From NCBI GenBank assembly GCA_019973155.2, contig BPQB01000042.1, forward strand, positions 124,001 to 188,000: a stretch of 64,000 bases of DNA. The letters are read 5' to 3'. Source of the stretch: Phanerochaete sordida (lineage: Eukaryota > Basidiomycota > Agaricomycetes > Polyporales > Phanerochaetaceae). Position 1 is the first letter of the stretch, and the number at the start of each line of letters is the position of its first letter. Positions 22,191 through 32,352 of this stretch are shown one piece after another. Both the position numbers and the translations under genes were made by a program. The notes under the pieces are model-generated. The model worked only from the letters and a program-made list of their open reading frames with translations. It ran no database searches and had not been told where the DNA came from.

Positions 22191-22210
22191 GATGACAAGC
22201 TCTTGTCATC
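22191..22210. repeat. Perfect 20-bp palindrome
   Basis: GATGACAAGCTCTTGTCATC reads the same on both strands. It follows an A-run (about 22171-22178). It could be a transposon footprint or a dimeric protein site; no partner repeat was found. Confidence 0.5.
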
Positions 22211-24896
22211 GTCTTGACTGGGAAGGAGGCAAAACAAACGGTTAGCCCCACGACGGGCCAACAAGGACCCCCATCACATTGGTCCGGATTCAGAACCCAC
22301 ATTTGCGACCGACGCGGCGCCGGAAGCGCACTAGCGGCGGTTCTATACGAACAGTCTCCGCTAGCGAGAGGCAGTCTGAGGGTCTAGACGGCCTTGTGTT
22401 CCCAGCATGCTGAACCACCTTGAGTCTATTGCTGAGCATGTTTCTAGGGTTGATGAAGATACGTACATCGGAGGCACCATTAGAGTTACCGCGGGCGGCA
22501 CAAGCGAAGTAGATAGTGCGCATGGGCTGTCGTGATTGATCAGCTGGCGGATGGATACTTGGAAACAGATGCAGAAGATGCGCGCAGGTCTGCAATCTTC
22601 CGCAACATGTGCAGAGAAAGGTGAAAACGATTATCTGATAAACGTGTGGCGTTACGAATCTTAGGACCCCAGCAGTGGACCCCGAGAACCCGCTTTCGCG
22701 TGCCTACGCCGAAACCGTTCACACCCCATGCATACGCAGTGCCGCAGCGAACCTTGGAGCTGGGAACTGTCACTGTCTCCGAGAATTCCACGACGGCTGC
22801 GAACCAAAACCGATGCAAGCTGGCGAAGCCAGCCGTCCGACATCGTGTCACTCGCACATCGCGACTATTTCTACCTACGATACCGACCACTTGGGCGTGC
22901 GCAATAGAGCGTGCATAAACTGTCTCAATGAATTTCGATTCACCTGCCGGTTCGCTCTATCGAACATCCCACAAATATCCCATGCCACACGATGGCGTGC
23001 ACTTTGCCTAGGCGTCATATGTCAGCGCCGCGATGCAAACATTCCTTCAAAGACATGCAAGAAACGACACAGCACGCAGCCGCAAACTCTGCGCCCGGAG
23101 CCTTCGACACAACCCTCTCCGTTTGTCTCGCGGACTGCGCCGCTCGATGGCTCTGAGTCACCACGGAGACGCGCGCGCCGGCGGGGCTGCGCATCAGTAA
23201 GCACCATTGCTCCCGCCCCTCTCGCGAGCAGCTCCCCGCCAAAGCCTCCCCGCCCATCGCCATGATGCTCGATAGCTGCGACATCCGGGCCTCCGAAGCC
23301 GCATCAGCTGCCGCCCCGACGCGTACGCAGCTGTCTCAGACCGGGCTCAGGTCGGGCTTGCTTAGTGCGCGGTGCGATGCGCTTGCCGGGGTGGACACGC
23401 AGCATACATGCTACTACATACGCGTAGTCACCGCGGCGCGGCGCGCGGTAGGCCGTCGTCAATGACGTAGGGGAGTTATCGGGGCCGTGCGATGGCGGGA
23501 AGGCGAAATGGCACGCTGCAGCGGTGTTAGCAGAAAGAGAGCATGGCATGACTCGGATAGAGGTCGATAAGGTGGGGCTCGCCACCTTGAGCTGCAGGGT
23601 TGAGCCCTAGGCATGGCACGTTCTCCTTCCATTTGGCTCGTTTTGGATAGATCTTCGTAGCATAAAGTTAGCTCACCTAAACAAAATGGGCGATTGGCCC
23701 CTCGGACAGAGTCTCGCGGCTTGGAGGCTTGGAGCTCGCGAGGAGATGACGTTCGCATGAAAATCTTCAAGATATGGTGGCTCTATAAAGAGTACCGACA
23801 CAGCGAAACATTCATACGCTATCGACTGCCTAGCCTCACGCGCAGATACGGAAGCATGCACTCGAATTCGAGACGCGTACCCTCGTGTGCTTTGCCGCAG
23901 CTTCGTGGCGCTCGGCACCGCAACCTTGGCGCTTATCTTATCCCTGCACGTGCACGGATGATAAGCGCCCTCAAGCCGAAAGAGACAGGGTGGATGAGTT
24001 CGCAACTGTAAGTTAAGAGCATGTGCGAAGCCATGAGAAGGAAGGGCGAGACCCAATATTGTGCCCCAGGAACCAGTGACAGTAGCTGTCGCGAACAGTG
24101 AAACCAAAGCAAGACGATCCGGCGAGCTAAGCCGCCTTGCCTGCCGGTCCTTGCGGAGGGTGTCGAGGTATATCATAAAGAATAGCGCACCCAGTCACCG
24201 TTTTCTTCCATCGCTGGAAATCATGCAGGTCCTCCTCAGAAAATGAGACTGCTGAGCGCAGCGTCGGCCCGCAGCGTGGGTATCAGGATAGATTACGCAC
24301 CTTGGACCACCCCCCGGGACATATAGGAACATACTAGTCTTCGCCTGAATGCAAAGCTAGTATACAGCACCCCTCGATTCTCCGTTGATATTCCGAGTTG
24401 TAGTTCAGTCGTAATCAGCCAAGCCATTGGCTCGGCGGGAGGTCTGTAAGATGATATTGGGCTACCCCGTCGACATCTTGTTTGTAAAGATTCGGTAAGG
24501 GCTCGACACGGCGTCGAGTTCCAGGTAGGTTTCAGCAAGCGTAGAACATCACCCGTCAGTCAAGAGGCAGTGGAAGTAAGCAACCGGGCGCAGGCTAGCT
24601 TTGCATGATATCAGGACCCCGGGCGACGCCCCGGGCAGGGCACCAGCGGGACCCCGAAAACAGTAGCGCGGAGGGCGGGCTTGTCCCGACGGCCATCGGT
24701 GCGCTGGCCAGTCGGCTTTTTCTCCATAGAAATTCGTTTCATCAGCGGCGTATATTCACAGCGCTTGCCTATCTACCAATCAGAACGCCGATGGTGGGCC
24801 GAATGGTCTAAAACCGAGGCCTTGGGACGAGGATGAGCACGGCGTTTTGCAGATCTCACCCCAGTACTGCGACTCTCTGACTGCTGGCGTGCAGCT

Positions 24897-26537
24897 ATGT
24901 CGTCGGAGTATGTAGAGCTCATACAAAGGTAGAGTGCAACATTCTCTTTTGCCGCGTTTTACTGAGCTCGTATTGCATTAGCCTGCAGTTGGGAGGGTAC
25001 ATCGCCTTGTCATGCTTCGGTGAGTACCGGCTAAGTTGGGACTTTCTGCGCAGTCTCTGACACATCTCGTGAATCGCACAGCCCTTGCGGTGTACGAACT
25101 GGCGATTACCCTGGCCGACGAGATCAGGATCGTGTGGCGGGGCAAGCGTAACGTCATGTCGATCCTTTGCGCCGCGAATCGATGGCTCCTTCTGCTGCCA
25201 GTCATCAATGGGCTGGTTGGGGCCTTGTATACTTCGCAACTCTCGCTTCCGGTAAGCTTATGGTCCCAACGGCCTTTTTCAATGGGGTGTGCTGATGAAT
25301 ATTCCAGAGGTGGGTCGCCATCTAGAATGGGGTTTCTGCATAGTAACGCCCGGCGCCATAGCTGTAAAGCTGCAAGTTTGCTGTCGCAGATACTAACTTT
25401 ATTAGCATGGACCACCATCGCACGTAGGCGTTGCTCTCACAGAAGCGAGTGTCAAGTCGCACTGATTCACTTCGTACTTCCCAGTCTTCTTGGCTTTCCG
25501 GGTCTCCGCCATTTGGAACCTCAACAAGGCCATATTTCTGGTTATTTTCTGCCTAGACATGGTCCCTGTGGTCACAAATATTGTGCGTTGAATCTCTCGC
25601 ACGTACAATTTCTCTCGCTTATTATCATAATCAGTATGGTACCAGCAGAGGCAGCTGGGTTGTCATTGCCCTTCCAGGCGGCGTGTACGAGTGCACATCC
25701 TTTTACAGGGTCTCCCTGCAAGTAGACATCGCGTGAGCCATCCCTACATGCTTCACAATGACTTTATGTTTACCTTATTTTGTAGAAGTATGCTTCACAA
25801 CGCGGCCCCGCGGAGCAGTCTTGTTTAATCATCTCGATTATAGTGCTCTACGTCACTCGCGTATCTGCAATCGTCGCAGATTCTCTAGCCTTCATCCTGA
25901 CTCTGATGAAGACGTTGTCTCAAGTACGGGCAGCGCGAAGGCTACGTGGTGTGACAGTCTCGCTCTCCAGTTGCATCGCGAGGGACGGTGCGTATCTTCT
26001 CTGCGTCTTAGTCGCTGACGAACAGTACTGACAGCTGGACTAGGAACGATATATTTTGCGTGAGTTCTCCGCTGATTGGAGGTAGATTCGGTCCACGAGA
26101 TGTGCTGAGATACCGCAGGGCTCTGGTGGCGTTGAACATTGCCCGGCTCATCGTGTCTGGAGCGCCGGTACGCGTCGAATGTGATGTCTTGCTGAAGCCA
26201 CTCTGACGTGCTTGCAGATACAGGTCGATCTATCACCAGTCACTCCCTTCTTGGAGACACTGGTAAGGACCCCTGTTTCGTCGACAGGTGCCGCAGCCCG
26301 TCTTACTGGCCGACATAGCCCCAAATCCTCATCAACCGCTTCATCATCAATCTGCGCCATGTCGCGGATCCCGCAGTGGAGACTGACCTCTCGCAGGCTT
26401 CGACGTTGGGTTTCAGGATCCCTACGACCATGCTAGGGAACATCGCAGAGCCACTTGAAGATGGTACAGCACAGGACTCAACGGACGAGCGACTCTCTTT
26501 ACCGATGTCTAGCACTGTGTATGATTCAGAACACTAG
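24897..26537 (+). CDS. DUF6533-like seven-TM protein
   Basis: Basidiomycete 7-TM family of unknown role. Twelve exons: 24897-24928, 24982-25019, 25082-25251, 25308-25309, 25362-25423, 25485-25582, 25635-25721, 25786-25987, 26044-26059, 26119-26167, 26218-26262, 26319-26537; 339 aa. The first-helix region reads YIALSCFALAVYELAITLAD followed by EIRIVWRGKRN, the DUF6533 hallmark. Later helices: LLSQILTLLAWTTIALFLAF, AIFLVIFCLDMVPVVTNI, CLIISIIVLYVTRVSAIV and IYFAALVALNIARLIV, then NRFIINLRHV and tail GNIAEPLEDGTAQDS. The 2-nt exon AG (25308-25309) is inferred: without it the frame breaks between LSLP and CKAAS; with it the family-typical Ser-Cys is made. It ends 53 bp from the stop of HET3, tail to tail. 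Confidence 0.7.
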
Positions 26538-26590
26538 CGTTTCTATGTCATGAACAAAGGCAAAGCTACATCCAGCAGGCTCTGCAGTAT

Positions 26591-28602
26591 TCAGTCAAAA
26601 CGTAAGCTCGTCACCTCGCCCGGATCAAATCTCTGGAGATTTTCTCCACTACTCCTTGGCATCTGTAAAATCGAGACCTTCCTAACCCAAAGTGTCGTTC
26701 CACTGAACAGCCGCCGGTCCTGTCGCGACAGCGTGCCCAAGACCCACACGTCCGAAGCTGGTCCATCGCGTCCTACCATCACGTACTCGCCCTCGGGTAT
26801 CGGTTCGCGATGCGCAGCGTGAACCACTAGGTTTCTTCCCTGCATACGCACCGATCCTGTCCTCTGTCTATCGCCCTGCGGGACGTCCGCTAGTCCACGC
26901 ACGAAACATCCTGCGACAGCGTAGCCGCGAGCGAACACCTCGCCCGTCCGGTCCATGATCTTCTTCACGTGGCGCTCGGAGACGAAGTTGAGCAAACCAC
27001 GCGAGAGCAGGCCGTCGTCGAGGTCGGTGAGGAAGTCCGGCAGCGCCTCGGACACGCTCTCGGGCAGGCCCGATACGAACTTCGAGACACGGTCGTGGAA
27101 GAATGTGCTGTGCTGGTAATCCGCCGTCGGCGTGTCGAGGAGCGTGGTGAAGTCGCTGTTCATTGCCTGCTGCCACGACGGCGCCCACGCGACCTTGCCA
27201 GTCCCCGCGGCCGGGAAGAGGAAGAGGAGATCGAGCCGGTAGCGCTGCTCCATGGCGCTGAGCACGCGCAGCCAGGCGTCCTCGACGTCCTCTTCTTCGA
27301 GATACGCGGGCACGCCGTGAGGGTACCGCGGCGTAACGAGGAAGTATATCAGGCCGAAGACCTTGTCCGTCGGATTCGCCGCGGCGCGCGGCTGCATGGC
27401 GTGCAGGACGGTGAAAATGTTGGAGGGTGGGTGGAACGGCAGTATTTCGAGGCGTTCGTAGAACCGACGAACGACCTCGTTGTCGCGCTCCTCGGGCGTG
27501 GGAGACTCTTCCGTGAGCCCAAGGGTGAGCATGTCGTGCTTGTGCTCCTGCAGTGTCCACGCGCGGTTTAGCCAATGGCGATGATCGTCGAGCGTGCCCT
27601 CCTCGAGAACGAATGGCCACCCAAGGCCATTGAAGTAGCATACGATGGGACCGTACTCCTCAGGCCGCTCGCTCCTGTGCGGTGGGGAGTAGATGAAGCC
27701 AATCGTAGGGACGTCGACCTTCCACTCCTCATGACGCTCTTCCTCGTCTTCGTCTTCCCCGACCTGCCGCAGGCAAAGGACATCGAGCCACGCATACTGC
27801 GCGCCGCAGTTCAACAGCTCGATCCGGACTTGCTCGAGGTCGACGTCAACAGGCACTGGCACGGGCCACCGGAAGTTGTTGATCAGGGTCATGACCGTAT
27901 GCCGTCGGTTGGAATGCACCCAGGGATGGGAGACTCGCCAGACAAGTTCGCTCGTATTTGGCCAGAGCTCGACGACAGCGTAGTCGACCACGCGGTTGCT
28001 GTACAGATCCCATACGCGGCGGGGTGGTATGTAGTTCATGACTCCGAATGGATCCGTGTAGACGCTTCGATCGCGCCTTCCTATCATGCGCGCGGTCTGC
28101 GCCGCCATCTTGTAGAAGTTGAGCTCGGAGAGGTCGATCTCAATGGAGAAGTCGAGTCGTTCGAAGTTCTGCTGAGCCCACAGCGGACGCATGTAGCTGT
28201 ACGCCGTCCCAAAGTCCAGCCCCTCGCTAACGCAGGTCTCTAGCCGCGCCTCCAGCGAGTCGATCTCAAGATCGTAAGAGGTGCCCTGTATCCTGTTGAG
28301 CTCCGCTAGGAGGCCTTTCTTGCCAAGGCTTTGACATGCGACGTCGGCGAGCTCGTTCGGTAGGGCCAGCGGCCCTCGGTAGCCCATTTGCCTGGGAACA
28401 ACGACTTTGCTTTCGAGCGGCGGGAACAGGTCGAATATAGGCACAGGGAGGGAGTCTACGTCGATATCAGGGACATAGACATCTCGCCTCTTGACCGCCT
28501 CTTCGAGAAGCTGTCGGTGCTCAGCTGTAAGCGCTGCGAAGATTCAGGTCTTTGAATTTGAGACGGTAGCTTGCAATGCGCACCATCTACTACGCCTTCC
28601 AT
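26591..28602 (-). CDS. HET-domain protein 3
   Basis: Exons (minus) 28584-28602 and 26591-28524 with a 59-nt intron (GTGCGC...TTACAG); 650 aa. Exon 1 encodes only MEGVVD and joins in phase 1 to AEHRQLLEEAVKRRDVYV, aligning with HET1 and HET2. The HET core carries WLDVLCLRQ and WLNRAWTLQE; shared blocks VPTIGFIYSPPHRS, CYFNGLGWPF and RAAANPTDKVFGL; C-terminus SLRFD. A start at 28444 would cut conserved sequence. No 4-TM paralogue is found beside this copy; instead an intact 7-TM gene faces it with a 53-bp gap between stops, so the transcripts probably overlap as antisense 3' UTRs. Function inferred from the HET family only. Confidence 0.83.
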
Positions 28603-29840
28603 GGCTGTAACAAGTGTAAATCGTGCAACAAGCGTCGATCTCTGATGGGAAACGTGAGCGTCGCATGAAGATCCAATTTGTGGGAGCTCGTACGCGCGTA
28701 CCTTCCACAAATTAAGTAGGCGTTCGCGTGGCTTCGTCAATCGCTCGAGCCAGACGGTGGTAGCACTGAGTAGCGATGTCTAACTTATATGACAGTCACT
28801 TGTCACGTCTTCCATTCGTTGCGGACAAAGCAGAATGCTCCGTGGGGTTCCTGATAGCAGCTATCTGAGAGCTGAACAGTCGTCAAATCCAGTAAAGAAG
28901 GTCGCATTCTCACTTGCTATGTCGCGCACCTCAAGGGGTACCACCTCAGCTCCAAGTCCTGCTACGGCACAAGAGTGAACCCGACAGAAAAGCGACGAAG
29001 ATCGTATCCTAGGAAGAGAGCGCCAGGGCGAGTTTTGTCCGAGGAACTCCCTCCGGTCCTTCCCACGAACCCTTTCCGACTATGCGACGGGCATCTTCTT
29101 GACACGAGCACGCTATTGTCTCCGCAGCGCATCTAAGTCTCTTGTAGTTGGCCATGAGGCTACGTAGAGCAGAGCTCGCACGATACGAACGTCTCGAGGA
29201 CTGAAGCTGCTCCTTCGCCTCGTCTACGGATAGATGTCCAAGATATCCAGCCATACGCAGTCATGAAACGGTCCCGCTTAGCATGGTTCAACACAGTCAT
29301 AGGAGGCGATTAAAAATGGGAGGCACTCACCCACATCTTTTTGGGCCATTACTTGTGGCGTACTTGCTTTGGTGTTGAGCGAGGCTAATGCGAAGCGACT
29401 TTGCCGCGAAGAACGCGCATCGGATCTCGTGATTGTGGAGGCTCTCCAGCAGTACACAAGGATACTCGTCCGAATTGTAGGGCCTGAAAGTGAGTTGTGC
29501 TTCAACACCATACAGTGACGGGATGGCAAAGTAGATTGTATTATCCAGAAGATTATTGGAATGCCGTAGATAGCACACGCACTCCGGTATGATTGCCCAT
29601 AGGAAGTGACTATTGCACAATGGCGAAGATAGTGTTGCTCTTTTGCGGTGGTCTATGCCGGCTGCGTAAATCCTGTCGGAATGTCCCGCATCGAGACTCA
29701 AGCGTGATTTTATCGCTGAAGGCGTCGGAGTCGACGTGGTAGAATAGGAACGTGCACTAGAAATGAGACGTTCGAGGGATTAGGAGTGTGCAAGTCCACG
29801 GGCACATACCACTTCGCTAACATTATCAGCGAGCAATTGC
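28603..29840. other. Upstream region of HET3, no supported gene
   Basis: Minus-strand ORFs at 29009-29254 (starting MAGYLGHLSVDEAKEQLQ) and 29327-29701 look compositionally like protein, and a GTGAGT donor sits between them near 29320. I could not assemble a gene with a recognisable family. A decayed or novel gene is possible. Confidence 0.35.
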
Positions 29841-30286
29841 TCATGCCCGTCTTGACGCAGCTTCCTGCGCGGCCTGCAAGAGCGTGAGCTCGTTTGCAGC
29901 TGCCTATCATGATTACATGCTATCAGTCAGAAGACATGACAATACAGCTGCAGCACGCACCTCGCGTTCCCGAGCTGCATTCGCCTCATTTGCCATCATC
30001 GCCTCATTGGCTTCCTTCAGCGCAAGAGCCTGCGTCGTCCAAAGCATCAGGTTGCAGAACCTAACACCGGAAGTACAAGAAAGCCCACCTCTGTCGTCAA
30101 TGGTCAGCACAAAGGCAATGAGCTAGACATCTCGCAACACGCACCTCGTCCTCTCCGCATCGTGTCCATGTGCACCGCGCCGATCATGTAAACGCCCCAG
30201 CCCGAGATCCCGACGAGCGTGTACAACAGCCCACGGTGCAGAATGTCGCCGACAGGCATCTGCCGCAGACGGTGGAAGACCGACAT
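29841..30286 (-). CDS. COX14-like small mitochondrial membrane protein
   Basis: COX14-type proteins are short inner-mitochondrial-membrane factors for cytochrome c oxidase assembly. Exons (minus): 30145-30286, a tiny second exon at 30077-30090, 29961-30029, 29841-29903; about 95 aa. It starts MSVFHRLRQMPVGDILHRG, has one helix (LLYTLVGISGWGVYMIGAV), then DTMRRGR and an Ala/Glu-rich coiled coil (EANEAMMANEANAARERE) ending AAQEAASRRA. The second exon may be 14 nt (donor GTACTT, next intron 47 nt) or only 2 nt AG at 30089-30090 (donor GTGGGC, next intron 59 nt); both keep frame. Residues LHRG and the single helix fit COX14, but the sequence is too short for certainty. Confidence 0.55.
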
Positions 30287-30489
30287 GGCTCGTGGAGGCT
30301 CGCGTTCGTGGGCAGTGGAAAGCGCGATGAAGGTCGAGGACAAGTCCCGCCGCGGACGCTCCGCCGCCGAAAGCGCATTAAGCGCCTGGGACACCTTCCT
30401 CCTGCCCATCATGTGCAATTCGAGGTTCGTATGTGTATTTCCCACTGCATCGTGTTCTAGAGCTGCTGGATGCTACAAATATATTCTAT

Positions 30490-31718
30490 CTACCAGATGG
30501 TGCTGTTCAAGACCTGCGCAATGTCCTGGGCCAGCAGCTCGTGCGCAGCGCTCGAGGGATGGTAGTTGTTGCCCCAGAAGTCGCCCGGCTGGCCGAACGA
30601 CGTGTTGTCGACAAAGTCATACGTCGTCGGATCGTTTAGGATGGCCGTGAACACAGCGTGCGAGTCCCACAGCCATGCTTTGACCTGGTTCCGTAAACCG
30701 TCAGCCGATCGGGCGCATACATGCTAAGGAAGCCAACGTACCGCGGTGTTGTTCCCGCGGAACCACTGCACGCGCTGCGCCAGCTTGGCGTTGTAGCCTT
30801 TGATGACGGCGGCCTCCTGTGCTTGTGCCGCCGCGCCAGCTGCCATCATCTATGACAAACCCCGTTGCTGATTAGGTGCGTGCAGGAAACAGCGAGCTCA
30901 CCCTAGGCGACCTGTCAACTGGCGGCACATTGATGAACAAGAAGTTCCGTGCCCCGACATTTCTGCAGCAGTTCAACGTTCAACAGCCGCACAGTACGTG
31001 TGTGCATGGAAACTCACATCTGGAATTCGCTGAGGTGAGCAGACGCTGCACAGTTGTGGACGAGCGCAACTCACGAGCTTCTCAACCAAGCTGAAGTACG
31101 CCCAGAGCAACGTATCAGAGAACCTTCACGAGGGCCTAAGCAACCATTCGCGACAAGACCACCCACGCACTCACGCATCGCGCGATCCCGCCTCGGCGAA
31201 GGAGTTTCCGATATCGTTGATGCCAATCCAGACCGAGAACAGCGCGTCGCTGCTCGTCCACGGCGCGCTCTGCGGCCTCGCTGCGACGCTGCCGAGGAAT
31301 TCGTTCACCTGGTCCGTCATCGTGTGGATGCCGGGGCCCGGGTCCACGAGCGTGGCGTCGATCGTCGCGCCGCCGAACGCATAGTTGTACGTGAGCACGA
31401 CCGACTTGTTGTACTTGACCGTCATCTGGTCGATCCAGTTTGTGCCGCCGACGTTCGTCGTGCCCTGGAGCAACGTCAGTGCGTGTTCTGGACCACGAAG
31501 AGGGCGCGTACCGGGAATGGCGGGTTCCCCAGCGGGTTCCCCAGCGCGGGCTGTGTGCCGTTGAACACGAAGCCCGTCGTCGTGTAGGAATCGCCGCTGA
31601 GGATGTGCTGGTGAGTATTCGTCTGCTTTGACCCGCGGACAACGTACAAGCTGAACCAGTAGGTTTCCGTGGCGCTAGTGGCAAGCGCAATGGAAATCAG
31701 GATAGCTGCAAGCTTCAT
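30490..31718 (-). CDS. Secreted GDSL/CE16-type acetylesterase A
   Basis: CE16 enzymes remove acetyl groups from hemicellulose fragments outside the cell. Exons (minus): 31648-31718, 31512-31596, 31175-31464, 31075-31123, 31018-31019, 30902-30962, 30742-30849, 30490-30684; 286 aa. Signal peptide MKLAAILISIALATSA. Active-site blocks: FSFGDSY (nucleophile Ser27), GGTNWID, WIGINDIGN (Asn135) and GNNYHPSSAAH near the C-terminus. The 2-nt exon AT (31018-31019) is required to join KL to NVGARNFLFINVPP in frame and is conserved in paralogues B and C. Intron 3 ends with AAG. The three copies share the same intron positions from the GDSY block onward, so they descend from one duplicated gene. Confidence 0.87.
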
Positions 31719-32352
31719 CTCGGAGGGGGATGTGGCTACGGCATAGTTCTCGCATCTCGTGCTCTTATAGGCAGTGTCAATTTTATGAGAGGACTTCGCA
31801 CTGCCATGACGGGGTTCCAAAGCTGTTCTTTGCTAGGAGACTGAGTCCTCATCCACACCATCATGTTGCAGGGGATGCGATCTCGTCGTAGACTCGTCAC
31901 CAGTTTACTCGGTAGTCGGTGGGACGCGAGCCAAGGGGATTGGGAAGGTAGGTTCGCTAGAATAGCTACCGAGTATCTTGCAAGGAGCTGGAATCGAGCT
32001 TAATATCATCGCCAGTCATCCCTTGACACAGAGAATCAGTTCAAGCATCAAAGAGTAGGTGGCATCTCGTCTTGATGACGAGCGACCAACTCGCCAAACA
32101 AGTCGAGAAGCCGTCGAATATAGCACTAGCCGTAGCGTCGACGCTGGGGAACCACGCAGAACACAGAACCTCGCAGTAAACAGCTATAAGATTGCAGTGT
32201 AGGATGACAGACGATATCCGATGAGTGTAGAAGTACATGAGGATGCATACGAAGCTGCGATGTCACCTCAAAACACAGAGAGCCAGATAGCACAACCGAG
32301 GCAGGCGCCGGTGATTATAGGAATACAATGCCAGCCAAATGTCCGAGCACGC
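31719..32352. other. Intergenic, promoter of esterase A and 3' region of subtilisin
   Basis: 634 bp, both flanking genes on the minus strand. No other feature seen apart from the TATA box. Confidence 0.35.
31763..31769 (-). promoter_or_regulatory. TATA box of CE16 esterase A
   Basis: TATAAGA on the minus strand, 45 bp before the ATG at 31718. Confidence 0.45.

Larger units (their letters stand above)
21646..24896. other. 3.2 kb gene-poor region
   Basis: Contains the SNG1-like promoter and otherwise short motif-free ORFs. A perfect 20-bp palindrome lies at 22191-22210. Near 24610-24650 there is a GC-rich self-complementary stretch (CCCCGGGCGACGCCCCGGG). ORFs on both strands at 23670-24180 are shadows of each other without family resemblance. 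I cannot support a gene. Confidence 0.4.
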
